Source: Anas platyrhynchos (lineage: Eukaryota > Chordata > Aves > Anseriformes > Anatidae). From it: a DNA stretch of 64,000 nt. This document shows, piece by piece, positions 38,101 to 52,600 of this stretch. How positions within the stretch are numbered: the stretch's first letter is position 1; every line of letters starts with the position of its first letter. The translations under genes were made by a program, and so were the position numbers. Below the pieces are notes generated by a model, which searched no databases, was not told the origin of the DNA, and was given only the letters and a program-made list of their open reading frames with translations. The stretch covers positions 9,917,501-9,981,500 of the forward strand of contig NC_092602.1 of the NCBI RefSeq assembly GCF_047663525.1. The letters are read 5' to 3'.

Positions 38101-39170
38101 GTGGCATGGTTTTGTTTTCAGACTTCTTTTTAAATATCTTGATCCAGCGTCATTCATATGTAGTGGTCTGAATGCATTTTTAATTTGAACTCAGTGTTGT
38201 TTTTTAAAGCTTTCATAGAACTGCTGAGAAAACTTCACCCTGTGCGTTTTATGCATTTGAAAGGTTTCTTATTTAGAAGTCCTTCAGTAGTTCTTTATTC
38301 ATTTTTCAATTTAAAACTCATTTGAATTTAAAAGAAAACTTGTGTTTTGATGCTGTTCACATAAATACGGTATTTATAGAATGTTTTTCTTAACAATACA
38401 GAGCCAACTCAGGTTAAGATTGCTGTCATCATGTTAATTTCTGTGTTGAGTTAGCAGAAAATGCACACAAGTCAACGTGTTGTAACCCATTGATGGTGAT
38501 CAGAGCAAATTGATCAATCAGGATATGATGCAATTTAAAAGTTAAAAATAAGGTTAAAAATTACATGTCAAAATATGGTCCCATTACATTAAAAGCAGAG
38601 AACTATTATTAGCTAAGCTGCGTTGGTGTCAGGCATATTCCTGTATGTAAGATACCATCAGTCACTAGATGGCACTCACACGTCTAACTGCGCTCAGGAT
38701 CTTCAGTCGAATTCCACAGGTTTACCATCTTTTTTTTTTGTATGTTGTATTGACAACAGAAACAAAAACTTTACCATCAAACACCGATGGGACAAGCTTC
38801 AGAAGTTGTCATTCCACGTGCTAGCTACTACTGTAACCTGAAACTGCTTTGTATAGCACTTGCATGGTGTGGCAGATGTTTGTTTAAAAAAAAAGTCAAA
38901 TTAACTCTGTGATAGTAATCTAGGAAATAGCCTGAAAAAAATATTCATAAAATGTCCCTGGTGATGTTTTTCTTTTTTGTATTTGTACAGAACAAAAACT
39001 CCCTCAGATGTCCAAAAGGAAGGAAAGGTGAACTGGTTCCCATTAATGGTACAAAAGGATGTTCTTTTGGCATTCTGCAGGTGATCACAGTTAGAGTGGA
39101 TACTTGAGCGTTTTTTAGCTAAAAGTAAAAATGAAAGTCTCTTGAAGCATTACAATAGAAAAAGGCCTGA
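38101..39170. other. Gap between the convergent UBE2L3 and YDJC 3' ends
   Basis: About 1.1 kb of AT-rich sequence between the two inferred cleavage sites. No gene, repeat or conserved RNA was recognised. Confidence 0.5.
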
Positions 39171-40362
39171 GTTTATTCTTCATTTAAAAGAATGATGGTC
39201 ATATTGAAATTTTTAATATTTTAAAAACAGTTAAAAGTAATGCTAAGTAGAGTGCTTCTGTGCAGAAAATTAGTGTAAACAATATTTTTTCCCCACATGA
39301 AAGTTACGAGCAAGTGACAGGGCCACAGTTAAAAATGCAGTTAAACATGGGATTACTAGGGCTTGCTGGAGTTCAGATGCTTTCATGATTGGAATAAAAA
39401 TGAACAAAGGTACAAGAACTTTGTCCCCTTGAAAACTTGCTGTCAACTGGTGGACGGCCATCCCGTGCATTTTTCATGGCAGGCAGTGGGCAGCACAGTA
39501 ACGGGTGCTGGTGAGCTCTTACATGCAGCAGCTACTGAAACAGCAGCTGGGTCAACAGTTGCTGTTCCTGTAAAGTCATCCCCCCCAACAAAAAAAAAGT
39601 ATGAAAGGGCTGTCACTGATGGTTACTCTTCTGTGATGGCTCAATGCTGAGGCAACAAAAATAGAAAGAGCTTTAAGTGGTGCTGGCTGGGGACATCCAT
39701 GGAGCATGGCTGTGCTCACCGTCAGGCTAAAACCACGCTCCGACTGCTCTGACTGGGGAAATGCTCCGAAGCAGCGAGCCCTTGGCACCATGGGCAGGCA
39801 CGAGCAGCAGGTGAGGGTCCATGCAGCAAGACCATGTGTTAAAAAAATGAAATGTTGCAGGTTTCTGGTTCCCCTGTAGCCAGCCTGCAACAATGGGTTG
39901 TTCCAAAGCATTTGCTTGCAAAGCAGCGTGTGGGTTTGGTTTTTGTTTTGGCAATAAGTCCAGAAATGAAAAATGTTGCTGAAACAGAAACGATCATGCC
40001 TGGCAGGGTGCTAGCAGCCTCCTTGGTCTCCCAGCAAATGTCTTTGTGCCGTTTACCATCACATCAGCCAGAACTGACCTCTGGTAGTGTGAGCGGACCT
40101 TTGCTGCCATGCTGGTGCCACAGAATGGTGTGCGAGTGGGCTACACTGCAAAGAGCTGCAACGTTCAAAGCAGCTGCTGTGACCTAAAAACTGGGCTTTG
40201 GGGTACTGTCACTGCTCACAGGGTGTTGCACCTTCCATGAAAGGCCTAATGCCATTCCCAGGCCATCCCCGGCTCCTGTCAGGGAGGTAGCACAAACAGC
40301 AGCTGGCTGGCTTCTGCGCACCCCCAAAATACAAACGTAGGGGTGTGTGTATGTTTGCTTCC
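39160..40362 (-). other. YDJC: Probable YDJC 3' untranslated region
   Basis: The nearest minus-strand AATAAA downstream of the YDJC stop is at 39,172-39,177 (plus-strand TTTATT). That gives a 3'UTR of roughly 1.2 kb. No better hexamer was seen between it and the stop. Confidence 0.45.
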
Positions 40363-40693
40363 TTAGAGATCTTTGAATGAACAGAGCTGAATGTTCCTGC
40401 TTTTGTAATGGCTCTGCAGCTCTGGCTTAATTAATGTCTGGAGTTCATGCAGGCGCTCCCAGGACTGTGAGAAATCATCTGGTCCTTCCCCACAGCCGCC
40501 GATGGGCGGGACGCTCGGGTACCCTGGATGCACCATCAGTTCAATCGTTACGGTCCTGCTCCGTGGCGTCGGGTGCGTGGGCGAGGGCGCCTTGGATGTG
40601 AACTCCACAACGGCAGCGTCGATGGCACTGCAGATGGTGCTCACGGACATGTTCTTGCCCATGGTACTCAAACCTATGTAAATGTCTGGCCAC
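40363..40693 (-). CDS. YDJC: YDJC coding exon 5 (C-terminus)
   Basis: The minus-strand acceptor is ctctggctgcag. The exon encodes residues 199-308, with [23 protein letters not shown] and [11 protein letters not shown], all closely matching human YDJC as I recall it. It ends TAA at 40,365-40,363. The human protein continues with a longer tail. Confidence 0.96.
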
Positions 40694-43600
40694 CTGCAGC
40701 CAGAGGTGGGAACACAGATATTAATGCTAACAAGGCAGTTAGACAGGAGTGTGTCACGTCCAGTGGCTTAGGAATCACAGTTTCTTTCCTGATCAAAATC
40801 AAGCCACTATTTAGCGCAGCAGTTCTGCAGTCTGGCAGAAAGGCACAGCAGAGCCCCGACACCAGTGGTTCTGTTATCATTCTGGTAACATACACTGCAT
40901 CACAGCACTGGCCTTGTGTGGCATCTGAGAGCTTACAGGTGCACATCATTGGCACAGAAGGGAAGAATGGAGCTAAACTGAGAAATGCCACTCGATTAAA
41001 GTAACTATTTATAGGCCAATTAAAACCCGAATAATAACCACCTCCAGATAATAACCTTCAGCTATGTGGGGAAAAGAAGTGACTGAAATAAAATGGAAAC
41101 AACCTTGGTTAACAAATCATTCTCCTAGTATATGTCAAAGAGCCACAAGAACTCAAAGGACAAGATGAAGCACCAGGCAAAATGTTGTTACTACTAAAGA
41201 CCATACACAGCTAAGAGGACACCAGCTGAAGGCTGCTTCTTATGTAGCTTCAGCACAATTCTTTGTTCACATCTGGCTGCAAACTGCAGTTCTAGCTTGG
41301 TGCATAAAAGCCCAGGAAGGATGTACAAGTGTATCTGAGGGCAGAATGAGCAGGCTTTTGGAAGAAACAAGCTAGATGCTCTACCCGTGTGCTCAAGGAT
41401 GAGCCCAGCTGAATGCCCTCATCAGATCTGAGTTTGCAGCATTTGGGGAAAAAAAAAAGTTAACATTTTTTTTAACTGTAAACTGATCAAACTTGCTCAA
41501 AGGAGAGCCTTGTTACACAGTAAGCACAGTCTTGCCCTCTACAGTGTCATAAAGTGTACTCAGAGGGCTCGGTGTGGTATCTCCTTGCACAGATGCAGAA
41601 ATAGAGTTGCAGCTTGTTCTCCTGTGACTTCAGCTGACCACCTTCCCCACATTTTCCTGTGTTTTTTCACATTACTTGTTTCTTTGGTAGCAGTCCATTC
41701 CTCCTCACTCTCCCTGGCACCTGGAGAAAGAGGAGGAGCCTGGCCCACTGCAGTGTTTCTGGGCAGGAGGCAGCTGCAGGTGCCCACTTATTGGGGCGGT
41801 GCCACAGCAGATATAAAGATGCAGCTCCCATAGCAGCCCTTTTCTCTAAGTTCCCTCCTGAGGGCCAGCAGGGTGGGTGCTGCAACAGGGGCTTTTTGGA
41901 AGCCCTGTGATATGGCACAGAGAGCCCTGGAGCATGCAGGATTTCTGCTAAGCTCCCTTCCATTATTCCTGGTGCGAAGCTGCCCTAAAAGGTAGGTTAA
42001 TCTCTCCTGATTTCCCACTCTGAGTTACTGTGCCCTTCTCTTCAGAAATTGGCTGTTTTAGGAGAGTCTGTGTGCTCTGCCCAGGAAGAGCACAGTGAAA
42101 TGCTGGTGTTCTGTTGGTGTTGAGAATAACTGATACCCCAAATAAATTGTGTAAAAGCCAAGAAAACTTCCTCAGCAGACTGAGAAGGTAATGAAATGTG
42201 CTACAAAAGACAGGTGACTGCAAGGATCTCAGCTAAAGAACTTTTCACCTGTAAAACACTAGTTTAAGCTTGTAAAAGAAGTATGTTACTGGTGGAAGGG
42301 CTGAGCTTTTGAGGTGCAGGACTGAGGTACGGGTGCTGTGTTTTGAGATGCAGGACACTGAAAAGACTGCTTAAAGCAGTGATCACTTGCTGTGGCACTG
42401 CAAGCTCTCTGACCATGTTTCCCCATAACTACAGATATTTGTTTTTAATTACTCTCTTTCCTGCTACTTAAAACCCTTTCTCCACTATTCCAAGGAGATG
42501 AGAAGTTATCTTTTGAAACCCTCCCCTTGATCTTACTTACAAAGTTTCAGTCTTGAAGTAGCACTTCAGTCTCCTACTGTCCCAGAGGCCAGACTAATCT
42601 ACTTGATTGGAAAGGCTGAGAAGCAAACCCTGAAAAGAACAATCCCTTTCAGGTGAGAAGTGAGTTATCCCTGTTCAAACAAAACTGCATACTACCCTTA
42701 GTGTCACCACTGCTTTAGTACTGCTGCTGAATCCCCTTGGAAACCCCAAATTGAGGAGAGCAAGGTCTTGTTCCATCCCTGAAAAGATCCTATCAGGAAC
42801 TGACAAGATCTTAAAGCTTTACCACAAAAAGGATGAGTAAAGCCTGTCTTACCTTATTCCATGACTTGTAAACACATCCACTGTGTTAAGAGAATCTTCT
42901 TCTACTCCCAGATAGAAGTCCATCAGGGATGGTGTGATCCAGTCACACTTATGAAGGCCTGGCTCTATTGGGACACGTGTGTATTTGATCCCATATTCTT
43001 CTAACACCTCTGCAAATACATTCCTGACTTCTGCAAGTAAAAACAGAGTTACTTTAGTCAGGAATCAAAACATGTCCCCTGCAACCTGTCAGCAGAGAGA
43101 CATCTTTTCCTCTCTGCATTTAAAAAAAAAAAAAAAAAATCTCACTTGGCTTCTCTTCTGCTGAAATGGTTTTGTTCATCTTGATGGGAGTCCCCTTCTA
43201 AACTGGAAATATCTGGGAACATTACTCCCTCAACACCTGCTACAGGTGCCTCATCTTCCCCCCAGCACTAAGCATTTAGTCCACCAACTTCTCCTAAATT
43301 AGCCTAGTAGTAGAGTGCACCTGAGGCATCTGCACAGCTGGGAAGAAGTTCTTCACCAAGCCTCTGCACAGAGGTATTTGTTGAAAGAGTAGATTACTAA
43401 GAGCAGTGTCATCCAGAGACAGCTGTGTTGACATGGGGAATTACTGATTTTTGCTGTTTTCTATTTCTACCACAGTGACCTTAGTTGAAAAGCAGGGATA
43501 CAGGTACTTGCCCACTGATGGAAAGCATGCTGAGACCTGCAACGACTGGTGTGGAAATGCAACTGACAGGATAGAGATCTTGAAGCACTTCAAAGAGCTA

Positions 43601-46600
43601 CCAGCTTCAGTCTCAGTGACTAACTTGACCCAGGTGAGAATGCTCAAACTGCAATTGTAGAGCCTCTTTAAGGTCTTAAAGGCTTATTGCCCAGGGAGCC
43701 ATGGCAAGTGGAGTCATCTCTCAGCTGACTGTCTCTCACCTGCTTGGTGCTGGGAAGAGGAGTGCCCTCTTACCTGGGAGGACATGAACGTGCTGGTGCC
43801 CATCCATGTGAGGAGGTAGGTGGCCTGTCAGCTCATGGAACAGCTCCACCTGGGCCTTTAGCTCCTGCTTCACCTGTACAGTAGAAAGGGGTTAAAGAAA
43901 GACCTGTCAGTAGGCTGAGGTCAGAAGAGCGCATAGTGCCTCCTGGAGATTTTGCTGTCCCTTTCCCTTTAAAATGAAAGGCAGCTTTAATCCTGTAGGC
44001 AGTTTTGATCACCTGAACACATTTACCTTTGTTCAAGGGGCAAAACCAGCCACTTCCCTAGAGAACAAAAGCCTCTGACAAGGTGATGCAAAGCCTACTT
44101 AGCACTTCTCTGACACTTTCCTTTTATTGATTTCTAGGTTCTTAGTCAGTTTCTGTTCCAATGTCTCTTCTGCCCTATCAGATAAGCAGCTAACAGCACA
44201 TTAGCATGTGTGTCACTGAAGCAGGGAGGAATGGGTTCTCAGAGGCTGTGGTGAAATTAGGTGTAGGACACAGGCAGTTCCAGATGCCAAAACACAACCT
44301 AGATTCATCTGTAGGTGTACTCCCAGCTGGGACCTGGCAACGACCTTCAACTGTTACATTCTGGGATAAGTGCAGGCTAAGTTTTATCAGTTGCATGGTT
44401 GTAGGTGGCTTTCTCCTACCTCTGACATGTTCAGGAGACCTTTTGATAGGGCTGTTCTGAATCCCATCTTCCCGTGGAAAAATCCATCTTCATTGAGCAG
44501 AGAAGAGTTTGTCTTGAGCACCTCACATACAGGGGAGCCCTCGGAGAGGTTGGCATGCAGTCCTATCGGGATGTTGTATCTGTAACAGGATTGAAATATC
44601 TGTTAAGCTTTGCACCTCTACCTTCCTTACTGGGTCCAAAGGGTGAGATTTCAGACAAAGAGCTACTCTGATCTAAACAGTGTGCTCACACGAGTACATC
44701 TTTGGACCTCTGCTCTTCTAGAAAAGAAAACAGAACACTAGACCAGAGCAGGATATCACCAGGTAACAATCCTGTCCAGTTCTGAGACTCCCCCAGTTCT
44801 GTTCTCATCCTACTTTGAGTGGAGAGCAGCCACAAGGCACTTCAGGCTAAATTTTGTAACTGCACTAAAAGCTCTAACTGTATGGTGCTGAACTCATCAG
44901 TGACTGACAGAAATCTGGACCTTGCAACTCTGTTCTAAAGCACTTCATTAGCCCAGGTACTCCCTTGAGTTCACACTCCTGAAGATGCTGCATTTCTGAG
45001 ACATTGGAGTTTTATTTGACAACCTCTAAAGCTGCCTTTAAGCAGAACCCCGCTATGTATCAGCAGTGCCAAAGGCAGCGGTTATGGCAACAGCACAGGC
45101 TGCAAGTGTAAATACTGCCTGAGTTCAGGGGTAACCTGGTCTGAGAGGCAGCAGCTGGAATTGCCTGCAGTGGCTAGGTTTCCGTCTAACCGTGCAGATG
45201 ACGGAGCTGGGCTGTACCAAGTGGCATCTCCAGCACAGAGGCAGAGTTACACAGGAGGTTGGTGGTGTAAGTGTAGGGCCTTGTTAAGGAGATGAAAGGG
45301 TCCAAGTTGTTAGTGAGCTGCACTCTGCAAATTAAAACAAAAACTACCAGTGTATCTGCAGAGCTCCTGTCAGCCACCAGGCTTTGCACAGTGCTGGTGT
45401 TTCCTTCTGTGTGCTGTGGCTTCCCCTAAACTGAAAACAGGACCTGGGAGCGCTCAGTCTTGTGCGAGTCTCGCTGCTGCTCCCAAAATCCTCTCAGGGT
45501 GACCAAAATGATGCCTTGAGACTTCTCCCAAGACCCCCTCTAGCTGGAGTGCAGTGCCCCTTCTGTGCTGTCCAGCCTGCGTCACGGTGCCAAGCGAACT
45601 TCAAGGCAACAAGTCTATGGTTTAAATCCTTCCTGGAACTTCTGCACAGAGCTGCTAAAACAGGGCCTGGTCCCCGTTGCAATGCTTGTACTACAAGGAG
45701 GAGAGCAAAAGCAACATCCATTTAGGAAAACTCAAGTTCTCTGGCCAACCAACTTCCCTTCTATCCCTGCTGTCTTGAGAGAGAGGGTGGTTCCAGATGA
45801 AGCTGAAACAGCTGCATTTCAGAGAATGCTCATGTTTGGACAAGAAGTTTTAATGAGAAAATTTCTTATCCAGTCTAGGAGCTAATTTTCCCTTGTGTTG
45901 GTGTAAGTGTTGATTTAAGTTTTTCCACACACAAAGAGGCATTCATGGAAGAGGGACCTTTCTGGTTCAGGGTTTTAAGACTCATCAGACTGTGGCAGAC
46001 TGCATCAAGCCCGTGGCTTAAAGGATATCTGCAAAACAGAACAGTTCCAACAGGAGATGTGGATCATCACAAACTCCTTCCCAAGATACAAATGACAAGC
46101 AAGGCAGGAGAGTTAACACCCAGCTTACAAATAACTGACCTTCCCCCAGAGCTATTCCAAGTTAGATATCTCTTTCATCTCTATATGGAAATGCCTGTTA
46201 AAGTTTTATGGGATCAGAAAACTGTCCTGTCCAGCTCTAGCTCCAAGTTCTGTTACCATAAATTGGTTCCTGTTTAGACATGTTCTCAGGATCCTCTGAG
46301 GACCTCTGCAATAATTCCAAATGCCTACGGGAGGACAGATCTCTGGTGGCAGTGGTTACTTCCAGTCCTGTTTTTGGAACAGATTTCTCTGGAGGGGTAA
46401 TGGAAACAGGATGGCTGAAGGGTGCTAAATTTTGGAGTGATTTCATTGAAACACTCCATGGTGTTCTGGTTGCAAAAGGAGAATGTGAAAACCTACAGAG
46501 GTGCCCCAGGATGGATGGACTGCCGTGAACTTTGTCCAAGACAAGGCAAAGGGCTGGTGGAAAACCAGATCTCCCCTTCTGTCTGCTGCCCTGAGGCTGG

Positions 46601-49600
46601 TTAGTGAAGTACCAAGTTACAGGGGGCAGAGGGACTGTGGAGGGATTAGACTGGATCAGAACCATTTAGCTCCTCCAGGTTTTAAGGTTTTAGTCCTTGA
46701 AGGACTGAAATTTTCTTCCTGGCTCCTCCATGTCTTGTGCTCCAGGTGGATGGTGTAGTCTGTTGCTAGGTACTCCTCCTCCTGGCAGATGGAAGTGTTA
46801 AGCTGTATGGAGAGCTCTGTGAAACAAAACGAGTCCATGTCTCTGCAGTTTGAATGTCTGCTTCATGGAGCAAAACAGCTTGTGGAGGAAAAGGTCCTCA
46901 AACTCCTCTGATCTGGTGATTTCTTTGCAGCAGGACCTGGTTGTATAACTGACCATCTGATTTTCACACCAGGGGCCTGAGCGCATGGAAGGAGTTAGCG
47001 TGGTCGTGTCCAAGTTATCACTGGAAGATGCTGTCACTGGGAGCGGGGGCCCTGAGGCGTTCTGCTGAGAAGCTCACAGGCGGCTGGTGGCAGGGCAGGA
47101 GGCAGCTATGGTGCAGAAGAGGAGCTGTGGCAGAGGGCATCCCTTCCCTCCTGTCACCTGATGCGTACCTTGCGTGAGCCCAAAGGCAGAGGGGCAGCTT
47201 GTTCTTCTGGAAAGCCACTGCAGATTGGTTACCGTGTCTCTGGGAAGCTCTGACTACGTCAGCTGATAGCACTACTTGCATCACAGCCACTGCTGTCTAC
47301 AAGAAAAGGATTCATGTGTTACCATGAATCAGCAGATGGATGACTTCTCCTGTGCAGCACTTGCCTTCTCATGTGTTGCAGGAGGGCCAGAAATGAACAG
47401 CTGGGCTTCCCAGGGGCATCGAATGAACTGCCTCCAATTGTGCGATGCCTCAAATGCTGTGAGTGAAGCGATCCCCAGGAAAAGGCAAGCCCCTCTGACA
47501 GGTGTGGGACACCGAGGAGCCAAGCACTGCACTGCAGAACACTGGAGCCGCTCCTCTGCCTGAGCTGAAGCCAGCCCCGGAGCTGGGGAATGTGCAGAAT
47601 GTGGAAGTGCAGAGAGCTGGCCTTGTTCTCGCTGTAAGGAGAGCCTCTCTCCGTAACTTTAGAGCGTGTTTCAGAGCTTGGGCTAACACCAGCTGAGTAT
47701 CTTAATAGTTTTCTCCTGGAGTTAGTCCTGGCTGGTCTGACAGACTGTCCACACTGAGGCGTCTAAATAGGAACTGTTAGCATTTAATAGCTCTGGGATA
47801 AAGGCACTGAAACCAAAACTCGAAACACAGCACACAATAAACTTCTTTGGGGGTATTCATCTGTGGGAGATGCATAGAAGCAAGCACGCCAGCTCTAAGG
47901 ACATGTGAAGGTGGACACTGCAGTGGGCTCAGCAGCATTCTGCTGCTAGCTAGCATTTTCCTGTACCTAAAGCAGTTCAAGTCCTCTAAATGAAATGAGC
48001 CAGGTGCTGCTCCTAATCAGCACCAAATGCCCTGCAGCTGAGTGTTTGTTCCTAACAAACAGACACTGCACAAGTATCTGAAGCCCAAAGTGAAAGGATG
48101 AAAATGTGAGCAAAACTTCAAGCATTATGGTAACCGCTGGGCTGTGCCCCAGGAAATTGGGCTCCAGTAATGCTCTGTCCTGACTGGAGGCTTCGCCTTT
48201 AAGACTGATTCCATGAGCTTTTCTCTACTCCTGTGAGCACTGGACGAACTCTCTCAGCTGCCTCTCACCAGTGAAATGTAGCTGCTGCAACCAAAGAGCA
48301 ATGCCAAGGCACATGGCACTGAAAGAAAGCCATGGTGCAAAGTGAAGTTAGAGGAACGCCCTGGAAGGACCCTTTTTTAGCAGCGGGCAGGTAACTGCTT
48401 CCTCTACACCAACGTGCTTGATAGTTGCTGAGATCTTTCCAAAGGCACTAACTGAGATATTGAAGCTGACAGAATATTGGAGCAGATACCAAGAGCCCAA
48501 GCTGCTTGGCATGTGATGCCATACTGGGACCAGAGCTCAGCTGTTGTGGGTTTGCCCTTAGATTTCCCCATGGATGGGACAGGATGAGCCCTGCTGGTCC
48601 TTACCAGCCAAATCTAACTGCTCGACCCAAAGTCTGATTCAAAACGATTGGCACCAAGGTTTGAGCATGGGTCTCTGCAATAAAAGAGCTGCAGTTAACA
48701 GCTACTACTGCCAACACAACATGGTGCTGAGGCTTGGTCTCTTAACTCCTGTTGCTGGTTCTTTAAGGCAGCACTGACCCTTCCACTACCTCTTTGGAGG
48801 GGTGCATGTCTAGGTGTTTGCACTCCCACTGCCCTGGAGAATACACGGATGTGAAGTGAATTTAACACAAGGGTTTAATTCCATCCTGATGAACCCAAAG
48901 GGCAATGCCTACAAATGCATGTTCCTGCTTCTACATCAGGAGTGTTGGGCTGGGGTCTGTGACCTTGCTGAGAGGAGTTTAAGGAGTTTGAGTAGCTTCT
49001 GCAGCCACTAAGGCTAGTCCATTAGTGAGCTGCTTCCACTGAGAGCAATTTGGCTGTTGAAGCGAGCCCAGCTCTGCAGCTCACTGCTCTGCATCCCCTG
49101 TAGAGGGGGGGAAGAAAGGAGATACCCTTGCAACAAATGCTCCAAGAGGCAACAAGGAATTAAGTCTGGAAAGCTTTCTCAGCCAACACGCCCAGCCCAG
49201 CTATCAAATAGAGGAAATACAATCGGCTAAACTGCTTCCTTTTCAAGTAGTTGCTTGTTTTGCCACACGAGTGCTCTGAACAAATGGCCCAGCTGAGGCA
49301 ATGGGCTTTTGTGCAGTTGCAATCCCTGCTCGTTCATATCCTTAGCAGTAAAGGGTCCCCAGGGACCGTGTCACTGTACTGAGGCACTCCTTATAATGCC
49401 GCCAGCATTGCTGCACGTTTCTGAGCTTGGTGGATGACTACAGTGCCCTGCCTGGCCACAGAGAGGACTCTGTGCAGTCCCTGCGAGCAGCTGCAATAGC
49501 TGTGGAAATTGTGTGATTTCCCCAGGCCTAGACCTTGCCAATTGTTTCACTCAAGGCTGCATGCTCTGGGATAAGCGTGGCACTTACTCGTTTCCTTGCT

Positions 49601-52600
49601 GGGTAAATAGATCCTACCTTCAACATCCTGGTTGTATCCTTATCTGGGAAGCTACTGGCTCATCAGGTTTCAGCCCATGTGATGCAATTAAGAGCCCCAT
49701 GTAAATATCTTTATGCAGACATCCTGCTTCAGTAAATGTCCAGTCAAAGCAAGGCTGTGCTCTACACAAAGAAGGGCACATCTCAGTTTCTTCAGGTGGA
49801 CGTTTGCACACTTTTTTCCCCCACTTTCACTCTATAGCAAAATGTGTTTATCTAACTGTATCTTGTCTTGCTCCATTACTGCTAAGGATTTATTCTTGGT
49901 GGGAGGAACACTCCAAAGCCTCTGTTGTATTAAGAACCAATACTATAACAGTGTTTGGAACTGACTTTCTTTTCAGTTACATCTTTATTGGCTTTAGGTT
50001 TAACATCCATAACCTTACATCAGCAAAAGTGCTGTTTCCAGTGGAGTTAATTTGATCTAGGTCTCTAGTTTAATGTCTCAGCATGCTAACCCTAACCCAA
50101 ACACAGTTGGGCTGTCTGCCGTGTGATTAACAGTCAGATAAAAGGATGATGAGAAAGCATGAGAGACTTCTAGATTAGTCAGATGTCAACTGGGAGGGTC
50201 AGAATTAAGTCACAATTTACACACACATTTTGCAATTAGTGTTGATGGGAAAGGAAGTGAAAACATAGACAGCAATTAAATGTGGTTTTGTTAGATTCTT
50301 CTGTTAAATGTACCCAGATGTGGGGGCTTCAGCTTTTGTGTAGTTGATGTTCAGCATTTAACAGAAAGGAAAAAAGAAGACGACTGAGGTTGTGTTCTAA
50401 AATATGCCACTCTTTATCAAGTGTTTGGATATAATCATCTAGAAAATGGGCCTAAAAGTCACAATTGAGCTGAGTGATAAAAAGGGGGGGAAGTAAGGCA
50501 GCAAACACTCATAGGTCTCTGTATTTCTGCTATCTCCATATTTGTTTCTAAAGAAAAATGAAGAGACCTGTTCAGTTAACAAAATAATTCTTCTGATCTC
50601 TGGAAAAGGCTCTAGAAGCACCAAGATGACTGCCAGAATCCAAGGTGGGGCTTGATAAAATACACAATTAAGATTACCTTTTTGGATAACCAGGATATCA
50701 CGTTGCCTTATGCCTCATAAAGAGAAAACTTTTGAGTTACTGGAAAAAAAACAATAGAAATCTGTTCTCCCTTCTGCTGCTCTGGTTACACACTGCTCTA
50801 GCAATTGCTGTCAATAGGTTTGTCATCTGAGGATGAATCAGGCCTCTGCTGAAACTACTCTCTTGCCTGAAGTGAGTGGGCCCTTTCTTTTAGCCCGGTT
50901 GTGAAAGTGAGTGTGAAAAAACCCAAATCCAGAGCCTGAATGTGATGGAAGGTATATTATTTACTGCTTGGTTCTGCTGCTTTGCAATTAGTTTGTGTTA
51001 GAGCTGGTACAAACAGCTGCTGACTACAGTTACATTTCTGCCAGCTCTTCTAATGAAAGCACAGGACAACAGATGGCATACCCAGAAGCCTACAGAGTTA
51101 TTGTGAAAATGAAGGGAAGAATGAAATTCCAGAACTGTGTTTTTGAAGGATGGTGAGTCCTAACATTGCAGGACAGCATAAGGTGCTTACAAAAGACTAT
51201 CCTGCAAGAAACGCCTTTTTGTTACTAATTAGCTTTGCATGCATGCAATTAACTGCAGACCAGGTGAGGAGAGCTTACGACCTTCAGTGACAAGCAACCA
51301 GGACGTAGTTAACCAAGAAGCACACAGATGATCTCCACAAGTCACAAACACCAGCAGTCTGACAATCTTGGCACTGAGTGCAGAAGTTCAAATCCCACAG
51401 CACTGGGATGAACCCCAGGAAAGCAGAAGCTGCTTGCTGCAAGCCTTTTTTTCAACTGGTGACAGATCCAGCCTCCCAACTTACACCACTGTGTAGTTGC
51501 AGGCTGAAAGCACTGCTGGGGAGTTGATCATGCGTGTGTATATGTGTGTGTGTGTGCTTGGTACTTGCTTAGCAGGGTGTCTGTAGCGGAAGGCAAACAT
51601 GGGATAGGAAAACAGGGCAGATTTTCATCCCCTAAAACATAAAATGCTGCAAAGTATCATCATTCACAGTGGGACAGGAGACAACATCAAGCAGGGGGAA
51701 GTGGCAATACAGTGGCAAGGCAGCAAAGCAACAGTGATACTTTCCCACTCCTGTTTGCCTTTCATCATGACACCACACAGTGAGGATTCAATGATGTTTT
51801 TAGTAAGTCCAACCTATTAGACATCTGTGTCCACAAAACTTTGTGCAAATCTCTGCATGATGGGAACATATGAGGGATGACAAGTTTGTTTACATGTTCA
51901 GATGCCAATTTAGTACATGTATATTCAGCACCTGAATTGAGGTTTTGCATTAGACAAATCCTGTGTCCTACACCTGCAAATATTTTTCCAGTGCAGGGGT
52001 AGGCCTGAATACAGCTGCAGTGAGTTACTCAGGAATGAGGAATTGTAGAATGTGGGCTGCTGATGCTAACAGATGTTCCTGAAGTCACTCAGATTATATT
52101 CTCAGAAATAGATTTTTAATCCATTTTGTTCACACATACAATTCAAAACCGCCCCTAAAAAAGGCAAATTGCAGCAGCAGGTTGAGCAGCTTCTGCTGTC
52201 AGCAGCCCTCCAACCTGGCTTTTCATACCCTTATCAGCTGTCAGCACAAGTGTCATGACCTGGATTCAAAGATGCTTTTTAAACCTCTGACTGTACAGCC
52301 TACTTTCTGGCTATGGAAATGAGGCCAGGTGGATTCTATATTTAAAAGCCTGCTAAAGACCACAGCTGAAATAGCAGACAACATTACCGCAGCTTTTGGG
52401 CTTAAAGGGTTTCATGGTGCCTGCAAGTCTGAGAGAAGTGCTGCCTCTACCTCCTCATTTTACATTTCATTTGTTTTACTAACAGGCTTTTAGACACCTC
52501 AGCAGTGTTGTGCCTACCCTGCTGCCTTTCCCCTTATCAGCCCAGAGGTGGTTCCCTCCCAGTGTTTGTGTCATTTCTAGCCCTTTTAACAGAAGTTTGC

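Noticed and set aside
50084..50098. Two telomere-like CCCTAA units
   Set aside because: Only about two units, which is common by chance; not an interstitial telomere array.
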